Notes: generated by a model from the sequence alone, not told the origin. Shown: positions 45,217 to 53,487, numbered from the stretch's first letter. The stretch: 64,000 bases of DNA from Planctomycetota bacterium (GCA_014584345.1 JACTNB010000024.1:1-64000); one strand, 5' to 3'. A program made the numbers and translations.

Positions 45217-46746
45217 TCAGGGCTGCATCACACGGACTCGCAACGGGCCTGTATTATCCCCCCACTCAGAGGGAATCTCGTTGATGCGGAAAAACAGTGT
45301 GCCATCAGTCGGTGCCTGCCACTCCCGTTGTCGCCCGACGGGGATCACGGTTGTAAACCCAAAATCCCTGGCGGGAGAGGAATCGCCCGGCTGATACAGT
45401 ACCATCTGCAGTTCGCCCCGGGGGCGACCGGAAACATACGCGAGCGAAACCCCTTGTGGCTCGCTTTCCCAGGGAAGGGGATCGACTCCCAGCACATAGT
45501 GACCCTCTGCCGAAATCCGATAGCGAGTTCCGGCAGTCACCGATATTCCACTGTTCTGCCAGTGACGATTCACTTGCACCGAAAAATTTCGCGTTGTTCC
45601 CGGCGGCTCTGCATCATCCGCGTCGGGAGCATTCCAGTGAATTCGCGAATTCTCGAAATCATACCCGGGCACCAGATTGTTCAGAAAGACGGCCCAGTCT
45701 GCTTCCAGACGCGAACTCTCCCGGGACAATAGCTGCTTGAGCCGAGAATGAAAGTCGCGGCTCTGCCGAGCGGATGTTAACGTTGTGAAGTCCTCCGCGG
45801 TTGCGGGATGTCGCGACAGAAAATAGCAGAAGGCCCACGACCATGCATACGACGTTTTGTGCGGATAAAAATTACCGAAATCCAGTTTTTGCACGTCGGT
45901 AAGTGTCCGAAATCGACCCGCCCGAACCTCCTCGCGCAGCAGCCCGATTCGTCCAAAACCTCCTTCGACGTGTGACTTGCCCGGCATCAGGGCAAATGCC
46001 GTCCGCCCCGCGCCGTCCCGTTCGTGGATCGCCAGCAGTTCGGCCATCCCCTCCAGATACCAGACCGGCCACTGATGCGGACGCGCATTCATCACACAAT
46101 GCAGGGCTTCATGCAACAACAGGTGCCTACGATAGTAATGGGTCGGTTGATCCACCAGCCAAAAGTCGCGGCCCCGATCCTTCCCATGATTCAGATCGGC
46201 CAACTCCTCGGGCAACAGGCCAGCCTGCACGAACAACGCTGGCTCCCGCATGACATGCCCCGTCAAGGGCAGCAACGTCTCGCGTTCCGCTTGCCGGAGT
46301 AATTCGGGATAAGCCCCGGCCAACCACTCGATCCAAGCATCCACCAGATGAGGCAGTTGAGCGAATTCAATCCGCTCCTCCGGACTCACCTGGTCCACCA
46401 GTAAGATCAGGCTGCGCGAACGAAACACCTCGATGCCGATTTCCCGCAACGCCTGCTCGTCCACATTACGTTCGGGCACACTCGCCAGGGGAGGAACCGG
46501 GACCTGCTCGGCAGAAGAGTGGTTCGATTCCTGCCCCCCGGAATACGCCTCCAAGGCATCGGGCCGTGGGGGTGCAGATTCCCAACCCGCCTCGCGACCC
46601 TCCGACGGATGTCCGTCAACCCGCTCCAGAGGTTGCGACACGGCAGGCCGCTCTGGCCTCTGCTGCTCCCCACACCCCGGCAGACAGATCAAGACCACCC
46701 AGGCGATCTGCCATGCGAACCGAGTTCTCTCCAGTAAAACCGGCAC
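45217..46746 (-). CDS. Secreted lipoprotein with gluzincin (HExxH) motif and C-terminal beta domain
   Basis: A 509-residue protein beginning with a lipoprotein leader (lipobox LPGCG, Cys ~28), a Pro/Glu-rich linker, then an alpha-helical region with the zinc motif LLLHEALHCVMN (~215) and a downstream acidic YLEGMAELLA (~233), as in DUF1570/gluzincin peptidases. A beta-sandwich-like domain (~360-509) ends the protein, with SVQVNRHWQNSGISVTAG resembling carbohydrate-binding modules. It is probably a cell-surface metallopeptidase. I choose GTG at 46746 because the lipoprotein leader then has normal length; longer frames to 46863 have no ribosome site. Confidence 0.75.
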   Translation of the reverse strand: MPVLLERTRFAWQIAWVVLICLPGCGEQQRPERPAVSQPLERVDGHPSEGREAGWESAPPRPDALEAYSGGQESNHSSAEQVPVPPLASVPERNVDEQALREIGIEVFRSRSLILLVDQVSPEERIEFAQLPHLVDAWIEWLAGAYPELLRQAERETLLPLTGHVMREPALFVQAGLLPEELADLNHGKDRGRDFWLVDQPTHYYRRHLLLHEALHCVMNARPHQWPVWYLEGMAELLAIHERDGAGRTAFALMPGKSHVEGGFGRIGLLREEVRAGRFRTLTDVQKLDFGNFYPHKTSYAWSWAFCYFLSRHPATAEDFTTLTSARQSRDFHSRLKQLLSRESSRLEADWAVFLNNLVPGYDFENSRIHWNAPDADDAEPPGTTRNFSVQVNRHWQNSGISVTAGTRYRISAEGHYVLGVDPLPWESEPQGVSLAYVSGRPRGELQMVLYQPGDSSPARDFGFTTVIPVGRQREWQAPTDGTLFFRINEIPSEWGDNTGPLRVRVMQP

Positions 46747-46976
46747 GGGTCCGCCATCCTTTCCCAGGGATATTCCACGATTCAATGCAGCTATTATCGT
46801 AACGACGCAATTGCATTTGCCGAATCGATGCTGTAAAACGGCATTCCGGCCCAAGTTCGGCATGCTCGGGATTCACAGACCATCCTGTGCAATCCCTGAA
46901 AATGGGTCAAGTCCAGCAAGGAATCGTCCGAATTTATTGACGACGAAGAATTAAACGCTAAAATTGGCGTGTGTTA

Positions 46977-47053
<77 letters not shown>

Positions 47054-47261
47054 CTTGAGAAAAGCGATGTTTTGCTGGTAATCAGGTGGGATGAGGCCGC
47101 TGCCGTAAGGGTAGCGGGGTTGGCCAACAGCGTTTGAATCACGGCTGCTGCCGATGCTTTCCGTCCGCTTCCTTGGCTGGCTTTCGAACCTCTCCCGCCT
47201 TTTTCTTTTCTCCAGGTTGCCACATAGCGCACCGGACACTTATTCCGGGGCGCTGTAAGGA

Positions 47262-47429
47262 ATGACGGAACAGGAAGTCATTCAAGTGCTGGGTGACGGC
47301 TACATCGTGATGGCGGACCTAGGAGTTTCCAAGGTGCTACAGTGGTCCAACAGTGAAGAATCCGCCGCGTTCGTAAATTTCACTGATGGTAAAGTCGCCA
47401 AACAATCGAGCGTGCTGCTGCCGAAGTGA
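47262..47429 (+). CDS. Small protein resembling BamE/SmpA-type domain fragment
   Basis: A 55-codon ORF, MTEQEVIQVLGDGYIVMADLGVSKVLQWSN... ending FVNFTDGKVAKQSSVLLPK. The TEQEVIQVLG start and the FxDGKV end look like the small SmpA/OmlA (BamE-like) domain, which normally has a lipoprotein leader that is missing here. AAGGA directly touches the ATG, so translation is doubtful. It could be a fragment left at the prophage border. Confidence 0.4.
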   Translation: MTEQEVIQVLGDGYIVMADLGVSKVLQWSNSEESAAFVNFTDGKVAKQSSVLLPK

Positions 47430-47710
47430 TTCACGGCTTTCCGGATTTTTTTCAAAGGTCGCTTGCAATTTGCTCGCGACCTTGTTTATTTTGTGCGTGC
47501 TGAACTTGCCAGCCACCCCGTCGAAAGGGTGAGAGAGTGACGGAAAGCAAATCGCTTCGACTAATCTTCGTGATGCCTGTCGGGTGTGAGGCTTTCCCAG
47601 TTTGTGGTTGAAAGTTTACGCCGGTCCCGTTTTGAGCTTTTCCGTCCGGGATGTTTCGAACGACTGGCCTTCACGGGAGCTGTTTCGGTTTCCTTGCCCG
47701 GTGATTCCGT

Positions 47711-47779
47711 TTCCTCGTGCGCGTGTTTCCCAGGCACGCGCACGAGGAATGCTCCCGACTCCTGTGACAGAACCTGTCA
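47711..47779. promoter_or_regulatory. Inverted repeats upstream of the integrase
   Basis: A perfect 15-bp inverted repeat (TTCCTCGTGCGCGTG / CACGCGCACGAGGAA, 9-base loop, 47711-47749) and a smaller TGACAG-AAC-CTGTCA (47765-47779). Either could be integrase/excisionase arm sites, an operator or an mRNA structure. The surrounding ~580 bp (47430-48018) holds no further gene I can support. Confidence 0.55.
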
Positions 47780-48018
47780 TAGGGGGCCTGCTCTCGACCG
47801 CATGACGCGAAAAATCATTACGTAATTCACGTGTTTTCGGGAGAGCGACGACATGTCGGGGATTGCAACCGGGTTTCTCCCGGACCATATTCGCGAGCAC
47901 CTATCCGAGTTATCAGGAGTTGACCCCCAGTCCAATCACACGGAGGACCCCAGGGAGTTTCCGGCATCGCATGCTGCACGGCCTGGTTGGATTCCTTTTC
48001 TGGAGGTAGTCGTAGTCT

Positions 48019-49008
48019 ATGTCCGCTGTCTGTTCTCTTCGCCTGTATTCCCCCGAGGACCAGGGGCCGCCCGATCGGTCATACTCTCGCATGACGCTGC
48101 GGGAGATGTTCTTAGCCCGCATGCGGCCCGAGATGTCCGGCCGCGCGGCCAAGACCATTGCCGAGTACCACACGCTGCTCTCGGACTGGGAGCGACTCAC
48201 GGACGATCCGCCCATTGCATGTCTGTCACGCGTGCAACTGTTCGAGTTCCGCGAACAACTGCAGCAGGAGCGGTACCGGGGCCAATTTCGCTCGTCGGCG
48301 ACGATCAACAAGAAATTCCGCACGTTACGGGCGATGGTGCGGCAATGCTGGCCGGCGGACAGCCACAACCCGGGAGGCCTGGGGGCCTGCGGATACTTTT
48401 TGTTTCCGCAGGAACTGAAGGAAACCAAGAAGCTGCCGTACATCTTCAGCCAGGAGGAACTCTCGCGACTGTATCAGGCCTGCAACCTGCAGTCCTGGCC
48501 GAGGCGGCATGCGGCGTTGACCTGGCGGACAATCCTGGTGACGCATTTCTGCTGCGGTCCCCGCACGTTCGACCTGCTGAGCCTCACGTGGGACGACATC
48601 GATTTCAGCTATCGAGATTGCGGGGCGGTGTCCTTCGCGGCGACCAAAACCAGCAAGCTGCAGCGGGTGCCGTTGCATCGAGCCGCCAGGTCGCATCTGC
48701 AGGCCCTGCGGGCCGTGTCGCAATCGCAGCGTGTTTTTCCCGGCTTCACCGCGACGAACAAGTCGACGATCCGGCGCCACTGGCGCAAGCTGAAGGAGGC
48801 TGCGGGGATATCCGCGACGGCAGTCATGGAGGACATGCGAAAAACCTGCAACACCGCCTACACGGATCGCTGGCCAGGCGTCGGAGCCTGGATTCTTGGG
48901 CACCGACTGGGCGGCGTGAACGCCCAGAATTACTACAACCCCACCCGCATCGTCCTGGAGGCCGTGGAGAATCTGCCGGTCCCGGACTGCTTTCACGAGA
49001 CCGGATGA
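48019..49008 (+). CDS. Prophage tyrosine integrase
   Basis: A 329-residue tyrosine recombinase. N-terminal core-binding domain (MTLREMFLARMRPEMSGRAA, AKTIAEYHTLLSDWERLTDD) and catalytic domain with Arg in HFCCGPRTFDLLSLTWDDID, Lys near ATKTSKLQRVPL, box II VMEDMRKTCNTAY, His in ILGHRLGGVNAQNYYNP and the nucleophilic Tyr in NYYNP. The first histidine of the usual H-x-x-R box II is replaced (ED-M-R). GGAGG lies 12 bases before the ATG; ATG at 48091 is an alternative start. A terminator follows. Confidence 0.88.
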   Translation: MSAVCSLRLYSPEDQGPPDRSYSRMTLREMFLARMRPEMSGRAAKTIAEYHTLLSDWERLTDDPPIACLSRVQLFEFREQLQQERYRGQFRSSATINKKFRTLRAMVRQCWPADSHNPGGLGACGYFLFPQELKETKKLPYIFSQEELSRLYQACNLQSWPRRHAALTWRTILVTHFCCGPRTFDLLSLTWDDIDFSYRDCGAVSFAATKTSKLQRVPLHRAARSHLQALRAVSQSQRVFPGFTATNKSTIRRHWRKLKEAAGISATAVMEDMRKTCNTAYTDRWPGVGAWILGHRLGGVNAQNYYNPTRIVLEAVENLPVPDCFHETG

Positions 49009-49049
49009 ACACACTTAACACTGATGTGACCCGGTGCGTTGCCGGGCTC

Positions 49050-49095
49050 GCCCCGCCGGTTCCCGTCACGTCCCAGCGGGGCATTTTTGTTTTTG
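49050..49095 (+). terminator. Terminator after integrase
   Basis: GCCCCGC (49050) and GCGGGGC (49076) form a 7-bp stem with a long loop, followed by ATTTTTGTTTTT. Confidence 0.65.
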
Positions 49096-49108
49096 AAAGG
49101 AAAGAATC

Positions 49109-49192
49109 ATGACTGAAGAGCAGAAACAATTCGCAGCCGCCGTGCGGCGAGGCCCTGCGGTCTGTGTACGACCGCTGGAACGATCTGTGTAA
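49109..49192 (+). pseudogene. Very small ORF, probably frameshifted
   Basis: AAGGAAAG precedes an ATG; the frame MTEEQKQFAAAVRR... stops after 27 codons. A +1 frame continues as GEALRSVYDRWNDLCKSRPL, which reads like the natural continuation of a short helical protein. Either a broken gene or a functional 27-residue peptide. Confidence 0.3.
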
Positions 49193-49289
49193 ATCCCGCC
49201 CCTTGACGACACGGAGCCCCACCAGTCAGCGATAGCGACGTTTTGCGGCGCGTGGATCAATGGCTGAAGCTGGGGGACTGGGATTAGGT

Positions 49290-49370
49290 GGTTTGGCCCG
49301 GCTTGGGGAAGGGCGGTATCCGGACTGCAAATCCGGACACCGCATGCGGGTTCGACTCCCGCCTGGACCA
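49290..49370 (+). tRNA. tRNA-Cys-like gene (GCA), non-canonical
   Basis: T-arm GCGGG-TTCGACT-CCCGC, anticodon stem-loop CCGGA-CTGCAAA-TCCGG (anticodon GCA) and acceptor GGTTTGG/CTGGACC with three wobble pairs. Between anticodon stem and T-arm there are nine bases instead of four or five, and the anticodon helix can extend to 10 bp (GGTATCCGGA / TCCGGACACC with one A-C mismatch). The D-arm is GCCC/GGGC-like with no clear linker bases 8-9. Probably a phage-borne tRNA or a tRNA-like RNA. Confidence 0.6.
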
Positions 49371-49406
49371 CTGGAGTTATTTTTCAATCACTGAAAGGAG
49401 TATCCA

Positions 49407-49772
49407 ATGCAGGAAGTGACGCCGATTGACCTGGTGCGCAGTCTCCGGGTCGACGCCATCGAGGCACAGATCCAGGAGACGGAGGCCGAGCTGGCCGCGT
49501 TGCGGCAATTGCTCAAGGTGGCCGCGTGCAAAGAGGGAAAATCCGAAGCCCGGTCGAGACGGTCCGCGTCGTCCGGGCAAGAACGCTCGCCGGAACAACA
49601 GCGGCGCGTCGAGCTGCTGGAGCAAGTCATGCAGGACGGCCCGAAGACCTTCGACGAATTGAAGACGCTGACCGGGCTCGATCGCTACACGCTGGTCCGG
49701 CCGCTGTCGGAGGGGCCGTTCGTCAAGCTCCGAGACAAGAGGTGGTCTCTCAATACGACTCAACCGAAGTGA
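49407..49772 (+). CDS. Small protein with coiled coil and winged-helix-like end
   Basis: A 121-residue protein. Residues ~10-45 form a coiled coil (SLRVDAIEAQIQETEAELAA), then a short basic Ser/Arg linker, then a C-terminal ~55-residue segment (RVELLEQVMQDGPKTFDELKTLTGLDRYTL) with winged-helix character. GAAAGGAG lies before the ATG. Its stop overlaps the next start (GTGA), indicating co-translation. Possibly DNA-binding; no specific role can be named. Confidence 0.65.
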   Translation: MQEVTPIDLVRSLRVDAIEAQIQETEAELAALRQLLKVAACKEGKSEARSRRSASSGQERSPEQQRRVELLEQVMQDGPKTFDELKTLTGLDRYTLVRPLSEGPFVKLRDKRWSLNTTQPK

Positions 49773-49984
49773 AGTTTTCCCCGCCATTCCGCCCGGGCTC
49801 GTGGGCCTACGCGGAGCTGAACGGCAGGTACCGCCAGGTGCATGTCGAGGAAGTGTTTCCGCACTACGCGATCGTCACGGCCCGCGTGCCTGGTTCGCCG
49901 TCCAAGCGCATGCTCCGCCGCTCGGTGCGGTGGGCGGACCTCGACGCGGAGCCGCGTCGAGAGTTCGTGAGTTATTCACAATGA
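49769..49984 (+). CDS. Small prophage protein, unknown
   Basis: A 71-residue protein starting at GTG 49769 inside the stop of the previous gene: MKFSPPFRPGSWAYAELNGR, YRQVHVEEVFPHYAIVTARV. Beta-rich small domain, perhaps OB- or SH3-like. Overlaps the next gene by ATGA. Function unknown. Confidence 0.6.
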   Translation: MKFSPPFRPGSWAYAELNGRYRQVHVEEVFPHYAIVTARVPGSPSKRMLRRSVRWADLDAEPRREFVSYSQ

Positions 49985-50208
49985 AAGGAAATCCGATCGT
50001 GGAGATTCTGTATCGCGTACTTTTTTCGGTGGTGGGGTTCATTGTGGGGTTCGGCCTCGCAGAACTCTTCGTGGAATTCTATTTGCGAAAAGACCTGAAC
50101 GATATCCGCCAGAGACTTGCTGAGAGCCGCGAGTCTCTGCGATCTACTCAAGAGCTGCTGCAGAAAATGCAGGGCCTCGTTCACGAACAGGACTCACGAC
50201 AGGAGTGA
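49981..50208 (+). CDS. Small membrane protein with coiled-coil tail
   Basis: A 75-residue protein with one transmembrane helix (ILYRVLFSVVGFIVGFGLAEL) and a C-terminal charged coiled coil (LRKDLNDIRQRLAESRESLR). The start overlaps the previous stop. Possibly part of a membrane complex with the next protein, or spanin-like; inference only. Confidence 0.6.
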   Translation: MKGNPIVEILYRVLFSVVGFIVGFGLAELFVEFYLRKDLNDIRQRLAESRESLRSTQELLQKMQGLVHEQDSRQE

Positions 50209-50212
50209 ACTC

Positions 50213-50365
50213 ATGCAGGAACGTGACAGATACGCCGAGCTCGCGGCGCAGTTGATCGAGCAACGCTGCCAGTTGCGGCAGATCGGGCTTGTGCAGGCCT
50301 GCCTGGCTGCGGTGGTGCTCGGACTGGCGATCGCACTGGGTGTCCTGGTTCTGGTTATTTTGTGA
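50213..50365 (+). CDS. Very small membrane protein
   Basis: A 50-residue protein: a charged N-terminal helix (MQERDRYAELAAQLIEQRCQ) followed by one transmembrane helix (VQACLAAVVLGLAIALGVLV). AGGAGTG precedes the ATG. Topology mirrors the preceding protein. Function unknown. Confidence 0.55.
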   Translation: MQERDRYAELAAQLIEQRCQLRQIGLVQACLAAVVLGLAIALGVLVLVIL

Positions 50366-50381
50366 TTTTTACGGAGGCGAC

Positions 50382-50609
50382 ATGAAACCAACAATGCTCA
50401 CCAATTTGCAACTGCTGGCGGCCGCGATGCTGAAGTCAGTCACTCTGGCTCGCAGGTCGAACGATATGCCGACCTCGATCCGGACGTACCGCCCTGGACG
50501 GGTGCGGTCTAGCTTAGCCAAGCATCGGAGTCAACGCCAGCGACGTCGCGACCACCGCCGCCAGGGTGTGCGGCGGTGCCGCGTTTCTGGCAGGCTGCGA
50601 CCGCGGTAG
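50382..50609 (+). CDS. Doubtful small ORF
   Basis: GGAGGCGAC precedes an ATG and the first ~25 residues (MKPTMLTNLQLLAAAMLKSV) look coding. The rest is Arg/Gln-rich and reads like non-coding sequence, so the real gene may be shorter or frameshifted. Confidence 0.35.
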   Translation: MKPTMLTNLQLLAAAMLKSVTLARRSNDMPTSIRTYRPGRVRSSLAKHRSQRQRRRDHRRQGVRRCRVSGRLRPR

Positions 50610-50660
50610 TTCTGTTTTGTTTATCGATCTGTATCGGAATTTCAACGGAAGGAGTCTGTC

Positions 50661-50885
50661 ATGCTGGTGTTGTCTCGGAAGCGATTTGAATCGGTGCTGA
50701 TCCCCGATCTGGGGATCGAGATTTGCGTAGTGGATATCCGCAGCGACAAGATTCGCCTGGGGATCACCGCGCCGACGGAGCTGAAGTTCTACCGACGAGA
50801 GGTGTGGGAGCGGATCCAACAGATGATCGCGGACGACCTGCGGTCGGCTGTTGACGCGGAACAGGATTCGGCGGCTGCCGCTTAG
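50661..50885 (+). CDS. csrA: Carbon storage regulator CsrA (prophage-encoded)
   Basis: A 74-residue protein. Residues 1-60 follow the CsrA fold: MLVLSRKRFESVLIPDLGIE, VVDIRSDKIRLGITAPTELKFYRREVWERI, with the RNA-contacting N-terminal strand, the LGI-AP segment and the Arg of the YRREV helix. CsrA dimers bind GGA motifs around ribosome sites and alter translation of host mRNAs. GGAAGGAG lies eight bases before the ATG. A prophage copy could reprogram translation of the host or time phage genes. The tail has extra Ala/Asp residues compared with the ~60-residue family norm. Confidence 0.9.
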   Translation: MLVLSRKRFESVLIPDLGIEICVVDIRSDKIRLGITAPTELKFYRREVWERIQQMIADDLRSAVDAEQDSAAAA

Positions 50886-50904
50886 CATGATGGAGGCTGT
50901 CACG

Positions 50905-52089
50905 ATGACGCAACTCGATTTGCCCTTTCAGAGAAGTTCGCTGTTCCGGGCGGTCGATCAGATCGCCCTGATCAGCAAACCCGAGCGGGACCTGCTGCGG
51001 GTCCTGGTGCGGATCTACTGGCAGGCCCGGGAACTCGGGACCGGTTACCGAGCCGACACTGACGGGACAATCGTCCTGGAGCTGCGGGCGGCCCTCATCG
51101 CCGAACAGATGGGCGTGAATGAACGCACGCTGCGGCGGCGGATCAACGCCGTCAAACAGTCGGGCCGATACATCACGATCGAGGACCGCGACGGCCGCCC
51201 GTCGCGGTTCGAGCTCGACATGCAGGCGATCTACTCCGCCATCCGACTGTCTGGACCGATGCTGACGGCCGAGACAGAGGCCGGCGACTTGGACCGGATT
51301 GCCGGGATTGAGCAGTTGGAAGAAAAGATTCGGTCGGGCCGCTCCGCAGTTGCCCCAGAGACAACCCCGGACACCCCGGACAAAAGCGCGGACACCCCGG
51401 ACAAAAGCGCGGACACCCCGGACAAAAGCGCGGACAACCCCGGACAAAAGCGCGGACATTTACACCATACCATAGATCCATACCATAAAGACCATAAGGA
51501 GCCACAACTGAAAGAGACCATGGGACCATTGGTCCAGGATGGTCTTGATGGTTCTCTGAAGAGATTTTCTTTCCGGGACTTGAGGCGGGGCGAATTCCGG
51601 GATCCGGCGGCCATCGAGGCCCGGTACCGGGAAGCTGTCGCTGCCGGAATCCTCAGGGACCTGCCGCTCGAACGGATCGCGTTCTTCGCGCTGATGATCA
51701 ATCTGGGCCGCTCGAAGACGCTCGCCAATCCGGCCGGGATGCTCACGAAACTGCTGCGCGGCGGGACAGACCCGTACGGCAAAACGTGGCGGACAAGGCC
51801 CGCTGGTCGAGATGACGAAGCGGCACAACTCATGATCGCGAAGCTTGACCGCGAGGCCCGGGAACGGGAACGGGAAGCGGTCGAAGAGGACTGCGACGAG
51901 TGGGCCGACACGGAACTGGATGCCGCCGACGCTCCCTTAACGGCAGTGGTGGCAGCGACACCGTCCATGTTGTCGCTGGAAGTGATCGAACAACTACGGG
52001 CCGCGTCGGCGATCGCCGCGACGCGGGTGAGGGAGAAGCCGCCGGACATCCGGCCAAACTGGAAAGGGAACGCGAATGGTACGAGTTAA
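50905..52089 (+). CDS. Phage replication-type protein with N-terminal HTH and tandem repeat linker
   Basis: A 394-residue protein. Residues ~10-110 form a helix-turn-helix/winged region (LISKPERDLLRVLVRIYWQA, LIAEQMGVNERTLRRRINAV) like phage replication initiators. A DTPDKSA heptad repeated three to four times follows. The C-terminal part (~200-394) is helical and contains acidic patches. GGAGG sits eight bases before the ATG at 50905; ATG at 50887 also exists. Overlaps the next gene by 14 bp. Role in phage DNA replication is inferred. Confidence 0.65.
   Translation: MTQLDLPFQRSSLFRAVDQIALISKPERDLLRVLVRIYWQARELGTGYRADTDGTIVLELRAALIAEQMGVNERTLRRRINAVKQSGRYITIEDRDGRPSRFELDMQAIYSAIRLSGPMLTAETEAGDLDRIAGIEQLEEKIRSGRSAVAPETTPDTPDKSADTPDKSADTPDKSADNPGQKRGHLHHTIDPYHKDHKEPQLKETMGPLVQDGLDGSLKRFSFRDLRRGEFRDPAAIEARYREAVAAGILRDLPLERIAFFALMINLGRSKTLANPAGMLTKLLRGGTDPYGKTWRTRPAGRDDEAAQLMIAKLDREAREREREAVEEDCDEWADTELDAADAPLTAVVAATPSMLSLEVIEQLRAASAIAATRVREKPPDIRPNWKGNANGTS
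51370..51454. repeat. Tandem 21-bp repeat inside the replication-type gene
   Basis: Three perfect units GACACCCCGGACAAAAGCGCG and a fourth with one extra A (GACAACCCC...). The extra base moves the reading frame; without it the frame would stop a few codons later (DIYTIP-stop). See findings. Confidence 0.85.
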
Positions 52090-52384
52090 GCGGGCCTGCG
52101 GGCATCTGATTACGGAGCAACTGTTGCGGCGATCGGGAGCCGAGAAGGACAACAATCTGGGGCGGTGGAGTTGGCCGCCAGTCGTCGACGGGGAAGTAGT
52201 GACGCATCTGTCCGTGGTGCCACTGGCGGATCATGAGTGGATGCTGGATATCAGCCAGCGAGACAGGCACGAGCCACAGGAGCCGAACTACCCGACCGCC
52301 ATCGGCTTGCCGGTCCGGACGATGGAGCAGCTCATCGAGTTGCTGCATGCTATTTATCGATCTCTGATACCGAGAGGGGAATGA
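52076..52384 (+). CDS. Small prophage protein (paralogue of the 54128 protein)
   Basis: A 102-residue protein. Segment WSWPPVVDGEVVTHLSVVPL, then MLDISQRDRHEPQEP and GLPVRTMEQLIELLHAIYRS match, part for part, the C-terminal half of the 180-residue protein at 54128 (WCWLPFEDSDSRTYVSVLPL, GLAVSTMGQLHSLLQLV). It starts within the previous gene (14-bp overlap) and its stop overlaps the next start. Function unknown. Confidence 0.65.
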   Translation: MVRVKRACGHLITEQLLRRSGAEKDNNLGRWSWPPVVDGEVVTHLSVVPLADHEWMLDISQRDRHEPQEPNYPTAIGLPVRTMEQLIELLHAIYRSLIPRGE

Positions 52385-52794
52385 TGAGCACGAAAACTTC
52401 ACCAAAAGCGAAAACACAAGCACTGCAGTTATGGATCAGCCGTAATGAGGTTGATCTGTTTCTGGCGGAATGCTCAGTGCTGAAAGCGAAAGAACCGTTC
52501 GAGGCCGATACGCGATTGCGGACCACACACGAGCAGTTCGCGGCAGCGGCGAAGGAGACGCGGATCTGGCTGTGGAGACGTAAATCGCAGACGAAAGACA
52601 CCTGTCTGGATTACAAAGGCTGGGACCGGCTGAACGCGGCGGCCGTGGAATTAGCGGACCTGCTGCAAGGCCTCCGCATAGACCAGGCAGTAGAGGTGAT
52701 GCTGACGCGAGTTCGCTGCAATGCCTTCCTGCTGCAGGGGATGACACAGAAGCACCGGTTCTGGGAGCACCCCAAGTCGGAGGTGCTGCAATGA
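52381..52794 (+). CDS. Small helical prophage protein
   Basis: A 137-residue, mostly helical soluble protein (KTQALQLWISRNEVDLFLAE, TRIWLWRRKSQTKDTC, AVELADLLQGLRIDQAVEVM). Start ATG 52381 overlaps the previous stop and its stop overlaps the next start (ATGA). GAGAGGGGA precedes it. Family unknown. Confidence 0.6.
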   Translation: MMSTKTSPKAKTQALQLWISRNEVDLFLAECSVLKAKEPFEADTRLRTTHEQFAAAAKETRIWLWRRKSQTKDTCLDYKGWDRLNAAAVELADLLQGLRIDQAVEVMLTRVRCNAFLLQGMTQKHRFWEHPKSEVLQ

Positions 52795-53132
52795 GGTACC
52801 ATCACCTGGCGAAGGCGGCTTACGCCGCCTACGCGGAGTCCCTGGACTGGCGTGACGCGTCGGGGACTCCCTTGCCTCAGTTCAGCTCGCTCCCGGAGGC
52901 GCAGCAACGGGCCTGGGCAAACGGAGCCGATGCCACACTGAAGGAATGGCTCGACAAAAATTTACGATGCAGCCTGCAGGATCGTGCGCGGGTCGCCCAG
53001 AGTTTTGTGGTGCAGCTACACACCGGCCTGACCCGGGGCGACGACATCTGCGTGGCAGCAAGCGTTGCCATGGCCAGCTACGTGATGGAATTGGTTGATC
53101 CACTGGCCGCGCAGCGGTCTCGGATCGAATAG
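52791..53132 (+). CDS. Small helical prophage protein
   Basis: A 113-residue protein beginning MRYHHLAKAAYAAYAESLDW; AQQRAWANGADATLKEWLDKN and SFVVQLHTGLTRGDD follow. No recognised domain, no membrane segment. Four-base overlap with the previous gene; the next gene is 105 bp away. Confidence 0.55.
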   Translation: MRYHHLAKAAYAAYAESLDWRDASGTPLPQFSSLPEAQQRAWANGADATLKEWLDKNLRCSLQDRARVAQSFVVQLHTGLTRGDDICVAASVAMASYVMELVDPLAAQRSRIE

Positions 53133-53237
53133 AAAGGCCCGGCCGACTGCGAACAGACGCAGTTGTCTGGCTTACCCCGGAAAGGAATAAGGTGGCCGGG
53201 CCACCGTGATTCTACAACAGCAAACGAAAGGAACACC

Positions 53238-53483
53238 ATGAAAATCCAGATTGAGTCAACCGACGAAATTACAACGCTCGACGGCGTACCCTGCCGGGTG
53301 TGGCGTGGCACCACGGAACGCGGGATCGATTGTTTTGTGTTCGTGCATCGCATCGCGGTGCACAAAGCGGACGACGCGGCAGAGTTCGAGGCGGAGCTGG
53401 CCGAGATGGACACGCCTTCGACCTTGCCTCTTTTTCTCGGAGATGCCCTCTGGGGGAAACGAACACATTCAGAGGAGAACTGA
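53238..53483 (+). CDS. Small prophage protein, unknown
   Basis: An 81-residue protein (MKIQIESTDEITTLDGVPCR, VFVHRIAVHKADDAAEFEAE), acidic, alpha/beta. Start has GAAAGGAAC upstream. Unknown family. Confidence 0.55.
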   Translation: MKIQIESTDEITTLDGVPCRVWRGTTERGIDCFVFVHRIAVHKADDAAEFEAELAEMDTPSTLPLFLGDALWGKRTHSEEN

Positions 53484-53487
53484 CCAG

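Noticed and set aside
51361..51460. Minus-strand Cys/Pro-rich repeat ORF opposite the 21-bp repeat
   Set aside because: Composition is a consequence of the complementary DTPDKSA repeat; no start signal.
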